This document shows, piece by piece, positions 9,551-19,319 of a stretch of DNA of 64,000 nt. Under the pieces are notes generated by a model. It did no database searches. It was given only the letters and a program-made list of their open reading frames with translations, and was not told the DNA's origin. The stretch lies in contig CAYRFQ010000002.1 of assembly GCA_964423615.1 (NCBI GenBank), positions 1-64,000 on the forward strand, in the 5' to 3' direction. The position numbers and the translations under genes were made by a program. The DNA is from CAYRFQ01 sp964423615. Its GTDB lineage: Bacteria > Planctomycetota > Planctomycetia > Gemmatales > Gemmataceae. Within the stretch, counting starts at the first letter, position 1; each line of letters opens with the position of its first letter.

Positions 9551-10243
9551 ATGACTGACAATGTTATAACAAACGCCCAGCCGATCCTTTTCTGGATCAT
9601 TGCTGGTTTGACGGCCGGATCGGCGATCGCCACCGTTTTGACCCAAAACATCGTTCGGGCTGCGACTTGGTTGTTATTTTCACTCGGTGGCACATCCGCG
9701 ATCTTCTTTCTGCTTGGGGCCGATTTCGTTGCCGCTACTCAACTCCTCGTCTACGTCGGTGGAACATTGATCTTGGTGGTCTTCGGGGTAATGCTAACGG
9801 CCCAGGGGCCGTTCGTCACCATGAAGACCGGGGCTGCTGAGTGGGGTGTCGCGGTGGCTGCGGGAATCGGACTTTTGACCGTATTGATCATCTCGATTTC
9901 CCTCCGGTTCGGGGATTTTCCGGCGGAACGCCAGGAACTTCGCGAGCAACTTCCACCAGTCGTCAAGAAGTACGCTCCCAAAGACGTCGATGGGAATTTG
10001 AGCACAGAACCAGCAGACGCCCAGTCGACAGATGTCCTCGGTGTAGGATTGCTGGGAAAAGGTGTGGGGCCCGCTCACGAGGAGCAAGGGAAGATTGTTC
10101 GCACGAGCTACTTGCTGCCGTTCGAAATCGTGTCGGTGCATTTGCTGGTGGTATTGATTGGGGCTGCCTACTTGGCCCGTGCGAAACGAAGCCAAACAGT
10201 CCAGGCCAAGGACGACTCAACGAAGGGGGCACAAGGCTCATGA
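9551..10243 (+). CDS. nuoJ: NADH-quinone oxidoreductase subunit J (complex I)
   Basis: A 230-residue membrane subunit of the proton-pumping arm. Five hydrophobic helices are visible, including the characteristic early segment VRAATWLLFSLGGTSAIFFLLGADFVAATQLLVYVGG, which contains the pi-bulge helix region of NuoJ, and a last helix SVHLLVVLIGAAYLA. A soluble loop of about 60 residues before the last helix is longer than in E. coli NuoJ. The stop overlaps the nuoK start (ATGA), so the two are probably translationally coupled. Confidence 0.93.
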   Translation: MTDNVITNAQPILFWIIAGLTAGSAIATVLTQNIVRAATWLLFSLGGTSAIFFLLGADFVAATQLLVYVGGTLILVVFGVMLTAQGPFVTMKTGAAEWGVAVAAGIGLLTVLIISISLRFGDFPAERQELREQLPPVVKKYAPKDVDGNLSTEPADAQSTDVLGVGLLGKGVGPAHEEQGKIVRTSYLLPFEIVSVHLLVVLIGAAYLARAKRSQTVQAKDDSTKGAQGS

Positions 10244-10554
10244 GTCCGGTTGGATTGCAACATTTTCTGATTCTGGGAGCCATCCTGTTCGTGTGCGGCG
10301 TCATTTGTATGACGACGAAACGCAACGCCATCGGCGTCCTCATTGGCGTCGAATTGGTCCTCAACGGGGCAAATGTAAACTTCGTGGCCTACTCCTACTA
10401 CAACAACGCGTTTGAGATCGAAGGGATGGTCTTTGCGTTGTTTGTGATCGTAATGGCCGCGGCGGAGGCCGCCGTCGCGTTGGCGATTGTGTTGAATTTC
10501 TATAACAACCATACGACGGTCGATGTGGACGATGCCGAGGAGTTGAAAGGGTAG
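10240..10554 (+). CDS. nuoK: NADH-quinone oxidoreductase subunit K (complex I)
   Basis: A 104-residue, three-helix membrane subunit. It shows the NuoK pattern FLILGAILFVCGVICMTTKRNAIGVLIGVELVLNGANVNFVAY, with the glutamates of helices two and three (GVELVLN; MAAAEAAVALAIV) that belong to the family's proton path. Its length is close to the usual 100 residues. The ATG at 10240 overlaps the nuoJ stop; a longer upstream extension in the same frame runs through nuoJ and is not real. The stop is followed two bases later by the nuoL start. Confidence 0.94.
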   Translation: MSPVGLQHFLILGAILFVCGVICMTTKRNAIGVLIGVELVLNGANVNFVAYSYYNNAFEIEGMVFALFVIVMAAAEAAVALAIVLNFYNNHTTVDVDDAEELKG

Positions 10555-10556
10555 GT

Positions 10557-13493
10557 ATGGTCGATTTCTTCCTGCACTTTGCCGATCATCCGGGCCGGCT
10601 GTACGTTATCGTCACGCTGCTTCCGCTGCTCTCGTTCCTGATACTTTTGCTCGGGAACGGCGTTCGATCGTGGCTACAAAGATATTACGATCACAACGCA
10701 CAGGAAGCCAATTTCGGCTCTAAACTCCTCAAGTCGCTAGGTGGTGTCGTCCAAGATCGGCGCGGGGCTTGGATCGGCACTCTGACGATGTTTGCCGCAT
10801 TCTGTATCACCGTTTTTGGATTCATTCAGTATTCCGTCGAACACCAACACGGTCACGGCGGACATGCCGCCCACGGACACAACCACGAGGGCCATCATCA
10901 CCATCACCACGGCGACGAACATTACCACCACGAACTCGAACGTGATCCTCGTTGGTCCGAGAGTTTTACTTGGATCTCCCTGAGTTTCGCCTCTTCCAGC
11001 CATGGTCATGATCATGATCATCACCACGACCACGAAGGTCACGATCACGAAGGTCATAACCACGAACACCACGAGCACGAGCATGATCACGACGATGGGC
11101 CTCTGCCCGACTCGTCTCATGCCACAAGTCTCAAGCTTGGTTACAAGATCGATTATTTATCGGCCGTGATGTTCATGATGGTGACTTTCATCGCCACGTT
11201 GATCCATCTGTTTTCGATGGGTTACATGAGCGACGAACTCAGCGATCCGGTTGAAGACCACGAAGTTCACGTGGGTTTGAGCGGCCACCTCGAAAGACGC
11301 AGCCGATTCACGCGGTTTTTTACGTTCCTATCACTGTTTTGCTTCTCGATGCTTAACTTGATCCTGGCCGACAATCTCTTCCAGATTTTCGTGAGTTGGG
11401 AGCTTGTAGGTATCTGCTCGTTCCTGCTCATCGGGTTCTATTACGAGCGACAAAGCGCCTCGAATGCCGCCAACAAGGCTTTCATCACCAACCGTGTGGG
11501 CGACGCCGGACTCATCATCGGCATTCTGATCTTGTGGACCTACGTCGGCACATTGAACTTCGACGAAATTTTCTTCCGCCTCCGCAGCCCGCAAAAAGAC
11601 ACCGCAGGACGCGTCATTCAATCGGGAGACCAAATCGTCCGTGGCAAGCCGGTCTCGATGGAAAAGGCGCAAGACCTTTGGATAACGAACAAGCTCGAGG
11701 CTGGCCCAACCGCCAAGGAATTAGACTACTTTTTCAACCAGACCGATTTACCCGAAGTCAAAAAACACCAGTGGCGCCAAGAGAAGTTGAAGGAAGGATT
11801 GTCCCGTTCCGAGGCAGAGGAGCTGTGGTTTTCGTTTGCCCCAGGCCAAGAGGGCGACACGTTCCTGCACATTCAGGATAAGAACGCTCCGATCACACTG
11901 GACACCCAAGTCGTCCTCTTTCCCAAGAGTGACCATGTCACTGGCTACGATCCCATCACGGCTCCGGTGAAAGACCTACGCGGAGACAAGATCGCACGTG
12001 GCGACTCCGTCGCTGTGGTCTATGATAATCCAACCAAAGAACAAAATGGAACAATACCGTACTGGCTGCTCGTCCTTGCCGGGATCGGAATCTTCCTAGG
12101 TTGCGTGGGCAAGTCGGCCCAGTTCCCGTTACATGTGTGGTTACCCGACGCGATGGAAGGCCCCACACCCGTCAGCGCCTTGATCCATGCGGCAACGATG
12201 GTCGCCGCGGGCGTTTACCTGGTCGGACGGGCGTTCCCGATCTTTACTGCCGAAGTCTTGTTAGTCATTGCTTACACAGGAGCGGTCACGTTATTCGTGG
12301 CGGCGACGATCGCTGTCGTCATGAACGACATCAAGAAAGTACTGGCTTATTCGACAGTTAGTCAGCTGGGATATATGATGCTGGCTCTGGGGATTGGTGG
12401 TTGGATCGCCGGGTTGATGCACCTGATCACCCACGCGTTCTTCAAGGCCCTTCTGTTCCTTGGGTCCGGGAGTGTGATCTACGGTTGCCACCACGTCCAA
12501 GACATGCGAAAAATGGGCGGTCTCTACCCCAAGATGAAGATTACCGCCATAACCATGCTCATAGGCGTCTTCGCCATCGCCGGGGTGCCGTTGTTTAGCG
12601 GTTGGTACAGTAAAGATGCGATCGTGGCCCAAGCCTTCGGCTATGGCGTGCTGAATCCGTCGCACTTCTTGTTGACGCTGTTGCCGGTCGTCACCGCGGG
12701 CATTACCACATTCTATATGTTTCGAATGTGGTTCATGACGTTCACAGGCGAACCCAAGGATCATCACGTTTACGACCACGCACACGAGTCGCCTTGGTTC
12801 ATGACGGTTCCGCTGGTTCTGCTGGCGTTCTTCAGCATCATCGTCGCAACAGGAAATCCACCCTGGAAAGCCGAGGCGAGTGCCCTCGAACATACCCTCC
12901 ACCATTCCCAACCGGCAGCCGTGGTTGCTGACTTCGGATTCGTGCCAGGTGTCGATGAGCCTGTGCCTTACAGTATCAACAAAGCTACGAGCACTCGTTA
13001 TCAAGCTCATAAACTTCATGACATGGGCGGCTTGGTCGCTCTGCTAACAGTCCTTGTTGGGTTCGCATTTGCGGCAGCCATCTATTGGTATCGGTTGTTC
13101 GATCCTGCGGAGGTGAGCGAGAGAGTTGCGGCCATTGGTACGTTCTTGAATAACAAATGGTACTTTGACGAGCTGTACAGTGCGTTGTTAATTCGACCCT
13201 CTCTTATTGTTGCGACGGCAGCCGCAGGATTCGATAAATATGTGATCGATGGCCTTCTCCACTTAACGGCTCACGTAACTGTTTGGATTTCATGGTTCTG
13301 GGGACAAGTCGATCGCTATGTGGTTGATGGCCTCGTCAACGTTGTCTCCAATGCTTGTTATCAGACCGGGTATTGGCTCCGGAATGTGCAAACTGGCTCC
13401 TTGAGAAGTTATGTGTTGTTCTTGGTGTTGGGAGCTATAGGTATCTGGGTCGTATTAACACTGTTTGTCCGTGCCGCGCTCGGATCCATGTAG
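10557..13493 (+). CDS. nuoL: NADH-quinone oxidoreductase subunit L with a histidine-rich loop
   Basis: An antiporter-like proton-pumping subunit, unusually long at 978 residues against about 613 in E. coli. Core signatures are present: WELVGICSFLLIGFYYER, KSAQFPLHVWLPDAMEGPTPVSALIHAATMVAAG, the long C-terminal lateral helix and a last membrane helix. Two insertions explain the size. Residues about 96-181, between helices two and three (expected on the outer face of the membrane), hold about 32 histidines in HHHHHH, HxH and HEGHDHEG runs on either side of a conserved FTWISL segment. Residues about 336-494 are a soluble insertion rich in charged residues, including a predicted helical stretch with KELDYFF and SRSEAEELW. 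The His-rich loop suggests metal binding or proton buffering, which is inference. Confidence 0.95.
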   Translation: MVDFFLHFADHPGRLYVIVTLLPLLSFLILLLGNGVRSWLQRYYDHNAQEANFGSKLLKSLGGVVQDRRGAWIGTLTMFAAFCITVFGFIQYSVEHQHGHGGHAAHGHNHEGHHHHHHGDEHYHHELERDPRWSESFTWISLSFASSSHGHDHDHHHDHEGHDHEGHNHEHHEHEHDHDDGPLPDSSHATSLKLGYKIDYLSAVMFMMVTFIATLIHLFSMGYMSDELSDPVEDHEVHVGLSGHLERRSRFTRFFTFLSLFCFSMLNLILADNLFQIFVSWELVGICSFLLIGFYYERQSASNAANKAFITNRVGDAGLIIGILILWTYVGTLNFDEIFFRLRSPQKDTAGRVIQSGDQIVRGKPVSMEKAQDLWITNKLEAGPTAKELDYFFNQTDLPEVKKHQWRQEKLKEGLSRSEAEELWFSFAPGQEGDTFLHIQDKNAPITLDTQVVLFPKSDHVTGYDPITAPVKDLRGDKIARGDSVAVVYDNPTKEQNGTIPYWLLVLAGIGIFLGCVGKSAQFPLHVWLPDAMEGPTPVSALIHAATMVAAGVYLVGRAFPIFTAEVLLVIAYTGAVTLFVAATIAVVMNDIKKVLAYSTVSQLGYMMLALGIGGWIAGLMHLITHAFFKALLFLGSGSVIYGCHHVQDMRKMGGLYPKMKITAITMLIGVFAIAGVPLFSGWYSKDAIVAQAFGYGVLNPSHFLLTLLPVVTAGITTFYMFRMWFMTFTGEPKDHHVYDHAHESPWFMTVPLVLLAFFSIIVATGNPPWKAEASALEHTLHHSQPAAVVADFGFVPGVDEPVPYSINKATSTRYQAHKLHDMGGLVALLTVLVGFAFAAAIYWYRLFDPAEVSERVAAIGTFLNNKWYFDELYSALLIRPSLIVATAAAGFDKYVIDGLLHLTAHVTVWISWFWGQVDRYVVDGLVNVVSNACYQTGYWLRNVQTGSLRSYVLFLVLGAIGIWVVLTLFVRAALGSM

Positions 13494-13778
13494 AAGACGA
13501 AATCACCTAAGAAAAGAGTTGAGCCAAGTTCGATCCCTCGGCGATTGACAAGCACTCGAAATGCCACCGGGGGGATACAGAAACAACTCTTTTTCCAACG
13601 AATGGCTCCCCCTGGAACGCTTGTGGAATTTTATCGAAGTCTCACGGCACCATGGGGATAGGAATCTCGGGTGAAAAGGTCTTTTCGACGCGAGCGACTA
13701 CGACGAATTACAAGAAATCAAAGCGTCCTCAATGAAATTTCAATGCCTCCTGAGGCTTGCCAGACTGAGTAGAAATCG

Positions 13779-15674
13779 ATGAAGTACGCAGACCCTGATT
13801 TGATCTGGATGTCGGTATTGATTTTCATCCCGACGGTCTTTTCGCTCTTGCTGCTGTTAATTCCGCGGGGAAAAGACGAGGTGGTGAAGTGGGTGTCGTT
13901 GTTCGGCACCGCCGTGACGTTGACGATCAGCTTGATCATCCTCGTCCAATACCTCAACTTGAAGAATTTCACTCGTGCCAACCAGGACCCAGAGACGCGG
14001 AACTCAACATTGCTCGAACAACGGGCCACGAACAGTCTTAAAACGAACGTGGACCCTGAGGAATCTGCACCTCCGCCAGATTTGGTCGCCCGAACCAACT
14101 GGATTCCTGCCTTCAACATCGAGTACTACCTTGGGATTGATGGGATCAGCATGCCGCTGATTGTACTGACGACGTTAATCTTCTTCTTGTCCATGATCGC
14201 GAGTTGGAGCATAGAGAAGCACGTCCGTGGATTCTGTATGCTCCTGCTGTTTCTCGAGACTGGCGTTCTCGGGACGTTTATGGCATTGGACTTTTTCCTT
14301 TTCTTCGTGTTTTGGGAAGTAATGCTTTTGCCAATGTACTTCCTGATCGGCATTTGGGGCGGTGCCCGCAGAGAATACGCTGCGATCAAATTCTTCCTTT
14401 ACACAATGCTCGGGAGTGTGTTTATCCTCGTCGCAATACTTGGATGCTACTTCACAAACGTGAGAGACTTTGTTCCCCAACAGATGGTCGCCGTCCAGGA
14501 AGAAAAGCTAGCCAACCAGTACGCCAAGGTCATGCCTGCAGAAAAAGCCAAAGCCAAGGCCAAGGAGGAGGTTCAGGTCAACACGTTTGATTTGATCGTG
14601 TTGGCCAAGGCTGGTCGCGCTGCTTCGCAAATATTGAACGAGAAGGAAGAGGGGTTGACAGGAACCGTCGTCTCTCTGACGAAGACAACGAAGGACGGAG
14701 AGAAAGAAAAATCTGTCGCGGTCTCCGAAGCCGAAAAAACAGAAATCTTGGAACGCATCGAGAGCCAGAACTTCTTCACACAAAACTGGCAAATCGCTTT
14801 CTTCCTGATGTTATTCGTCGGATTCGCCATCAAGGTACCCGTCTTTCCGTTCCACACTTGGCTACCCGACGCGCACGTCGAGGCACCAACACCGATCAGC
14901 ATGATCCTTGCCGGAATCCTTCTGAAGTTAGGAGGTTATGGGATCCTCCGGATCGGTTATCCGATATGTCCGTGGGCTGCAGAACACCTGGCAACCGCCC
15001 TGGCTCTTTTTGGGATGATCAACATCGTTTACGGTGCGTTCGCGGCGATGGCTCAGAAGGACTTCAAGAAATTGGTCGCTTATAGTTCGATAAGCCACAT
15101 GGGTTATGTCATTCTTGGCATCGCCGTTTGGGCGAGTCCTGATAAGGCCCAGTACTGGGCGTGGGGAATGAATGGTGCCATGTTCCAAATGATCGCTCAC
15201 GGCATCTCCTCGGCGGGGATGTTCTTCCTCGTTGGTGTGATCTACGAACGAGCCCACCACCGCAACCTCGATAACTTCCGCGGGCTGTATGAACCGATGC
15301 CTCTCTACGGGGGAATCAGTGCAATCATCTTCTTCGCGGCTCTCGGACTTCCTGGACTGTGTGGATTCATCGGTGAATTCTTTGTGATCCTGGCGACATG
15401 GGCATTCAGCCCTGTGCTGGCCATCATCGCGGCCTTGATCGTTGTCATTACGGCCGCCTATGTCCTCTGGACTCTACAACGGGTCTACATGGGCACCAAT
15501 AAAGCGTATAAGGATTACTCGGACATTAACTTGCGCGAATTGCTGTGCATCACTCCACTCGTCATCCTGGCCGTGCTCCTGGGGATTGCTCCCGGCATCA
15601 TCTTCTTCTGGATGGAACCAACAGTGACGGCGTTAGTAGAATCGCTGTCGGAGTTGACGGCTGCAGCGCAATAA
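13779..15674 (+). CDS. nuoM: NADH-quinone oxidoreductase subunit M (complex I)
   Basis: A 631-residue antiporter-like subunit (about 510 in E. coli). Family segments include FWEVMLLPMYFLIGIWGG, with the key glutamate, and AIKVPVFPFHTWLPDAHVEAPTPISM, followed by KLGGYGILRIGYP and KKLVAYSSISHMGYVILG. Two soluble insertions account for the extra length: about residues 66-107 (polar, DPETRNSTLLEQRATNS) and about 231-338 (an alanine/lysine-rich helical stretch with KAKAKAKEEVQ). It is separated from nuoL by 285 bases in which I see no gene. The 104-base gap to nuoN includes GACAGGAG just ahead of the next ATG. Confidence 0.95.
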   Translation: MKYADPDLIWMSVLIFIPTVFSLLLLLIPRGKDEVVKWVSLFGTAVTLTISLIILVQYLNLKNFTRANQDPETRNSTLLEQRATNSLKTNVDPEESAPPPDLVARTNWIPAFNIEYYLGIDGISMPLIVLTTLIFFLSMIASWSIEKHVRGFCMLLLFLETGVLGTFMALDFFLFFVFWEVMLLPMYFLIGIWGGARREYAAIKFFLYTMLGSVFILVAILGCYFTNVRDFVPQQMVAVQEEKLANQYAKVMPAEKAKAKAKEEVQVNTFDLIVLAKAGRAASQILNEKEEGLTGTVVSLTKTTKDGEKEKSVAVSEAEKTEILERIESQNFFTQNWQIAFFLMLFVGFAIKVPVFPFHTWLPDAHVEAPTPISMILAGILLKLGGYGILRIGYPICPWAAEHLATALALFGMINIVYGAFAAMAQKDFKKLVAYSSISHMGYVILGIAVWASPDKAQYWAWGMNGAMFQMIAHGISSAGMFFLVGVIYERAHHRNLDNFRGLYEPMPLYGGISAIIFFAALGLPGLCGFIGEFFVILATWAFSPVLAIIAALIVVITAAYVLWTLQRVYMGTNKAYKDYSDINLRELLCITPLVILAVLLGIAPGIIFFWMEPTVTALVESLSELTAAAQ

Positions 15675-15782
15675 GGCTCGCCAACGATAACTAGTAGACC
15701 TACAGAAAACCATCCGACAAGAACCCTAACATCAAAACCTCAGGCCGAATTGAGATGAGGTTTTTGGAATAGGACAGGAGAC

Positions 15783-17459
15783 ATGGAAAATCTAGGGCGT
15801 GACCTCATCGCCTTTCTCCCAGAGTTGATCCTGTGCGGATCGATCGTGTTGCTCTTGCTCTTGCGTATGATTCCCGCATTGAGCAAACTCCACATGGGCA
15901 TTGTGGCTGTGCTGCTTGGAATTGTAGCTTTCGGAGTCAGTCTGGCACAATGGATCGGAGGACCCGAGAGTCCATTTGTTCCTGAGGGAGCTTCGGCCAC
16001 CGCACCCGTGAGTCTCTTTACAGGGCTACTCGTCTATGACCAGTTTTCGATCTTTCTGAAACTATTTCTACTTGGTTTTGCTGTCCTGGTGACATGGCTT
16101 TCCCTGATCACAAAAATCCCTGATCGAGAAGACTCGGCCGATTTCTATGTGCTCTTGCTGGGTGCGACTTTGGGGATGATGTTAATGGCTTCTGCGACAC
16201 ACCTGCTGATGGTGTTCATCGCGGTCGAGATGGCGAGCTTGCCAAGTTACGCGATGGCTGGTTTTCTGAAAGGTCGTCGCCAAAGTAGTGAAGCTGCCTT
16301 GAAATACGTCGTTTATGGCGGCGGCAGTGCTGGCATCATGCTCTACGGAATCAGCATCCTGGCCGGAACTTATGGCACAGGCTATATTCCAGACGTGGCC
16401 GCAGGCCTCGTCCGCGATTTACCACATATGGCTGACGGAGAACTGAGTGGCCTTGGCGAGTTCTCTTTCTTGATGCTGGGCGTGTTGTTCGTTCTATTTG
16501 GAGTCGCGTTTAAACTCGCTGCGGTCCCATTTCATTTTTGGTGTCCAGACGTTTTTGAAGGAGCTTCTGCCGAAGTGGCAGGCTTTCTGTCCGTCGCATC
16601 AAAAGGTGCTGCTCTGGCATTACTTGGGCGCTTTTGTTTCGCGCTTGCTGGTTTTCCCGCCATCCAAGAAACGATCTCATCCGACGTCGCCAGCTATCTC
16701 GTGCCGCTTCTTGCGTTCGGGGCCGCACTGACCGCAACCTTTGGTAACCTCGCCGCCTTCGGTCAAACCAACCTCAAGCGACTTTTGGCATATTCGACAA
16801 TTGCTCACGCCGGTTACATGATGATGGGTTTTGCCGCGTTGACACGAGATGGAGCTTCGGCTGTGTTGTTCTATCTGGTGATTTACCTGTTCATGAATCT
16901 TGGGGCGTTCGCAATCGTGGCATTCATTCGCAACTTGACTGGTTCAGAAGAATTGAGAGACTTTCGGGGGCTTATCCATCGAGCACCCGTATTGGTGATT
17001 TCACTCGCAATCTGTTTGCTCAGTTTGCTTGGTATTCCCCCCCTCGCAGGATTTATGGCCAAGTTCCAGTTGTTCCGTGTTCTTTACGACGCTAGCTTGG
17101 CCTATCAATTAGCCGACAAACCCGGTCTTGGAATTTGGATGTATGTGCTGTTGTTTGTTCTCGGCATTAATTCGGTCATCAGCCTTTTCTACTACATGAA
17201 GGTTCTCAAGGTGATGATCATGGATCAACGGCTTGAGGAAGTTGAGGGCCGAGAATCAGAACGACTCCCTGTCCGGATTTTGCCTGCCATCTATTCAGGA
17301 TTAATGGGATTCAGTCTTGTCGTTCTCGGTTTGTTTTGGAACCCGTTGGCGGAACGGGCTCAAGAAGGCATTCTGCCTTTCGAGCGGCAAGAGACTCAAC
17401 AAGTGCAAGATCAACAGAATGCTCCCGTGGTTGCTGCTCGGGAGGGAGAAGCCCGATGA
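15783..17459 (+). CDS. nuoN: NADH-quinone oxidoreductase subunit N (complex I)
   Basis: A 558-residue antiporter-like subunit that joins the pumping arm between NuoM and NuoK. Recognisable segments are VAVEMASLPSYAMAGF with the conserved glutamate, VAFKLAAVPFHFWCPDVFEGAS, TNLKRLLAYSTIAHAGYMMMG and LLSLLGIPPLAGFMAKF. About fourteen helices can be counted. A GACAGGAG ribosome site lies just before the ATG. Its stop overlaps the start of the next gene (ATGA), placing that small protein in the same operon. Confidence 0.95.
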   Translation: MENLGRDLIAFLPELILCGSIVLLLLLRMIPALSKLHMGIVAVLLGIVAFGVSLAQWIGGPESPFVPEGASATAPVSLFTGLLVYDQFSIFLKLFLLGFAVLVTWLSLITKIPDREDSADFYVLLLGATLGMMLMASATHLLMVFIAVEMASLPSYAMAGFLKGRRQSSEAALKYVVYGGGSAGIMLYGISILAGTYGTGYIPDVAAGLVRDLPHMADGELSGLGEFSFLMLGVLFVLFGVAFKLAAVPFHFWCPDVFEGASAEVAGFLSVASKGAALALLGRFCFALAGFPAIQETISSDVASYLVPLLAFGAALTATFGNLAAFGQTNLKRLLAYSTIAHAGYMMMGFAALTRDGASAVLFYLVIYLFMNLGAFAIVAFIRNLTGSEELRDFRGLIHRAPVLVISLAICLLSLLGIPPLAGFMAKFQLFRVLYDASLAYQLADKPGLGIWMYVLLFVLGINSVISLFYYMKVLKVMIMDQRLEEVEGRESERLPVRILPAIYSGLMGFSLVVLGLFWNPLAERAQEGILPFERQETQQVQDQQNAPVVAAREGEAR

Positions 17460-17896
17460 TCTCACCACGCTCTGCCAAGGTTTTGCAGAACCAAATTCAA
17501 CGTAGCGGTCGCTCACTGTTACAATACACCACAGAATCCTTCCCTTATACGAGTTCTTCCCGAGACAGCGAGGTGGTCAAAAAATTCACTGAAATGGCCG
17601 AAGAAGAGACAAAACAGAATGCAGCCCTCGCGACATTCCTCCGCGCCAATCGGTACGCCGCACCACACTTTGGTGCGTATCCCATGCACTTCACGACGAT
17701 GAATTACTTGGGGATCGATCGCTTACTGGTGTTGATCGCCGAACACCAAACGGAAGACATCAAGCACCTCGAAGCGGCTATTCAGGAAGTCAAAGAATCC
17801 GAAGCGAAAGCACCACTAAGGAACGCTCTAGCGGCTAAGCAGGCTCACCTGAAGGCCATTGAAGAACTGATCGCCGTTCGAGTTACTGCCGAATAG
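17456..17896 (+). CDS. Small helical (ferritin-like?) protein coupled to nuoN
   Basis: A 146-residue, all-helical, charged protein with no signal peptide or membrane segment. One helix carries VVKKFTEMAEEETKQNAALATFL and a later one VLIAEHQTEDIKHLEAA; E-x-x-x-E/H spacing in two helices recalls ferritin-like four-helix bundles, but I cannot place a full metal site. The ATG overlaps the nuoN stop and has GGGAGGGAG just upstream, so it is translated with nuoN. This implies a link to complex I assembly, protection or stability, which is inference. I do not recognise a named family. Confidence 0.75.
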   Translation: MISPRSAKVLQNQIQRSGRSLLQYTTESFPYTSSSRDSEVVKKFTEMAEEETKQNAALATFLRANRYAAPHFGAYPMHFTTMNYLGIDRLLVLIAEHQTEDIKHLEAAIQEVKESEAKAPLRNALAAKQAHLKAIEELIAVRVTAE

Positions 17897-18301
17897 TCCG
17901 TAAAGACGGAAGTTATTTCGGTACCGCTGTCCAATCCGGTTCACCAACCCAACGAGTATTGCCGTTTTCGGAGCTGATCACTGCGGCGTTGCCTCATAGC
18001 GGCAGTACGCATGCCTCCTTACGCTCATATTACAAAATCGACCCGACACCTAAATTTCGATCGCTAGCTGTTCCATGTTCAATCGGAATGAATCGACCAC
18101 ACTACGTTCCTCTCCGGTCCCACCTTCTGTACACAGTCCACGACTCCTCCAAACGCCGTCTGGGGGACATTCGACACGGATAGTTCACGTCGTTGAAGAA
18201 CACACGCAAAATCGATACTGTTATGAGTGGATGTAATTGTCATTTTGAATTTCCTGCGTTTGGTTTCTGAACACTCTGACACAAACTCCAAAAGCGCCAT
18301 C
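17897..18301. other. Intergenic gap after the nuo operon
   Basis: About 400 bases between the nuoN-coupled gene and the TatD gene. Short frames here have no family resemblance. A GTG at 18227 would extend the TatD protein by 25 residues that do not align with the family. No clear terminator hairpin with a T-run is seen. Confidence 0.4.
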
Positions 18302-19084
18302 GTGACACCGCCACTCATCGATACCCACGCCCACCTCGAAGGTGAACGGTTCCAGGATGACTTTCCCGAAGTTCTCCAACGAGCAAAAGAAGCTGGCCTC
18401 GTCCGCATCGTTGCAGTTGGAATCACAGCTGAGACGAGCGAAACGAGTATTCGACTCGCTTCGGAACACCCTCTCCTCGTGGCCACTGTCGGCATCCATC
18501 CCAACAACATTGCGGAGTCATCACCCACAGATTGGGACCGGGTTCGCAACATGACTGACCGTGAAAACGTCGTTGGCATCGGCGAGACAGGACTGGATCG
18601 TTATTGGGACGACACTCCTTTCGACCAACAAGAAGATTACTTCGCCCGACATTTGGCTCTCTCTCGTGAAACGAAACTGCCGGTTGTTATCCACTGCCGC
18701 GAGGCCGATAACGACGTCGTACGGATGCTCCGGGCAGAGTACGAGCAAAACGGCCCGATCCACGGGGTCATGCATTCGTTTTGTGGGAGTCTGGAAACTG
18801 CTCAAGTTTGTCTGGAAATGGGCCTATTCGTTTCGTTTGCTGGAATGGTGACTTTCAAGAAGAATGACGAACTTCGAAGCGTTGCCAAGGAAATACCTCT
18901 CAACCGTATCCTCGTCGAAACGGACAGCCCATACCTCTCTCCCGAACCAAAGCGAGGCAAACGGAACGAACCGGCTCACGTCGCACACACCGCGAGGTGT
19001 CTCGCCGACGTCCGTGAGCTAGACTTCGAGGCCTTCGCACGACAAACCACAGAGAATGCCAAAGCCCTCTTTGGCCTCGCCTAG
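18302..19084 (+). CDS. tatD: TatD-family metal-dependent hydrolase/DNase
   Basis: A TIM-barrel amidohydrolase-superfamily nuclease. Metal-site motifs are all present: LIDTHAHLEG at the start, VGIGETGLDRYW, KLPVVIHCREAD, GVMHSFCGS and the closing ILVETDSPYLSPEPKRGKRNEP. TatD proteins act as 3'-5' deoxyribonucleases in DNA repair and turnover. The GTG at 18302 gives 260 residues, typical for the family; a GTG at 18227 would add an unrelated 25-residue lead. Neither start has a strong ribosome site. The gene stands alone between nuo and gpmI. Confidence 0.9.
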   Translation: MTPPLIDTHAHLEGERFQDDFPEVLQRAKEAGLVRIVAVGITAETSETSIRLASEHPLLVATVGIHPNNIAESSPTDWDRVRNMTDRENVVGIGETGLDRYWDDTPFDQQEDYFARHLALSRETKLPVVIHCREADNDVVRMLRAEYEQNGPIHGVMHSFCGSLETAQVCLEMGLFVSFAGMVTFKKNDELRSVAKEIPLNRILVETDSPYLSPEPKRGKRNEPAHVAHTARCLADVRELDFEAFARQTTENAKALFGLA

Positions 19085-19319
19085 TTCACCCATACAATTC
19101 CAGTGTCGTACTTGTGTGCCTCTGGACTTTGGAAGCGTGTGCTCACCAACCCAATGCACGAGCGAGGTTTTGCAAAACCACGCGAAACGCGAGGACCTTC
19201 TCTGAGATCCTCACTGGCGTTTTGGGCGAGCGTAACAGGCCGCTCTTCCAGTTCCACTAAGTCTCAACAGCACACTCCAGTCACCTGCTGTCCACGAAAC
19301 AGAAACCGAGAAACCTCCC

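Noticed and set aside
9841..10239. 133-codon extension of the nuoK frame
   Set aside because: It overlaps nuoJ throughout and is out of frame with it; NuoK is normally about 100 residues and begins at the overlapping ATG.
10737..11120. Long methionine/valine-rich minus-strand frame opposite nuoL
   Set aside because: It is the complement of the histidine codon runs in nuoL; low-complexity shadow with no ribosome site or family resemblance.
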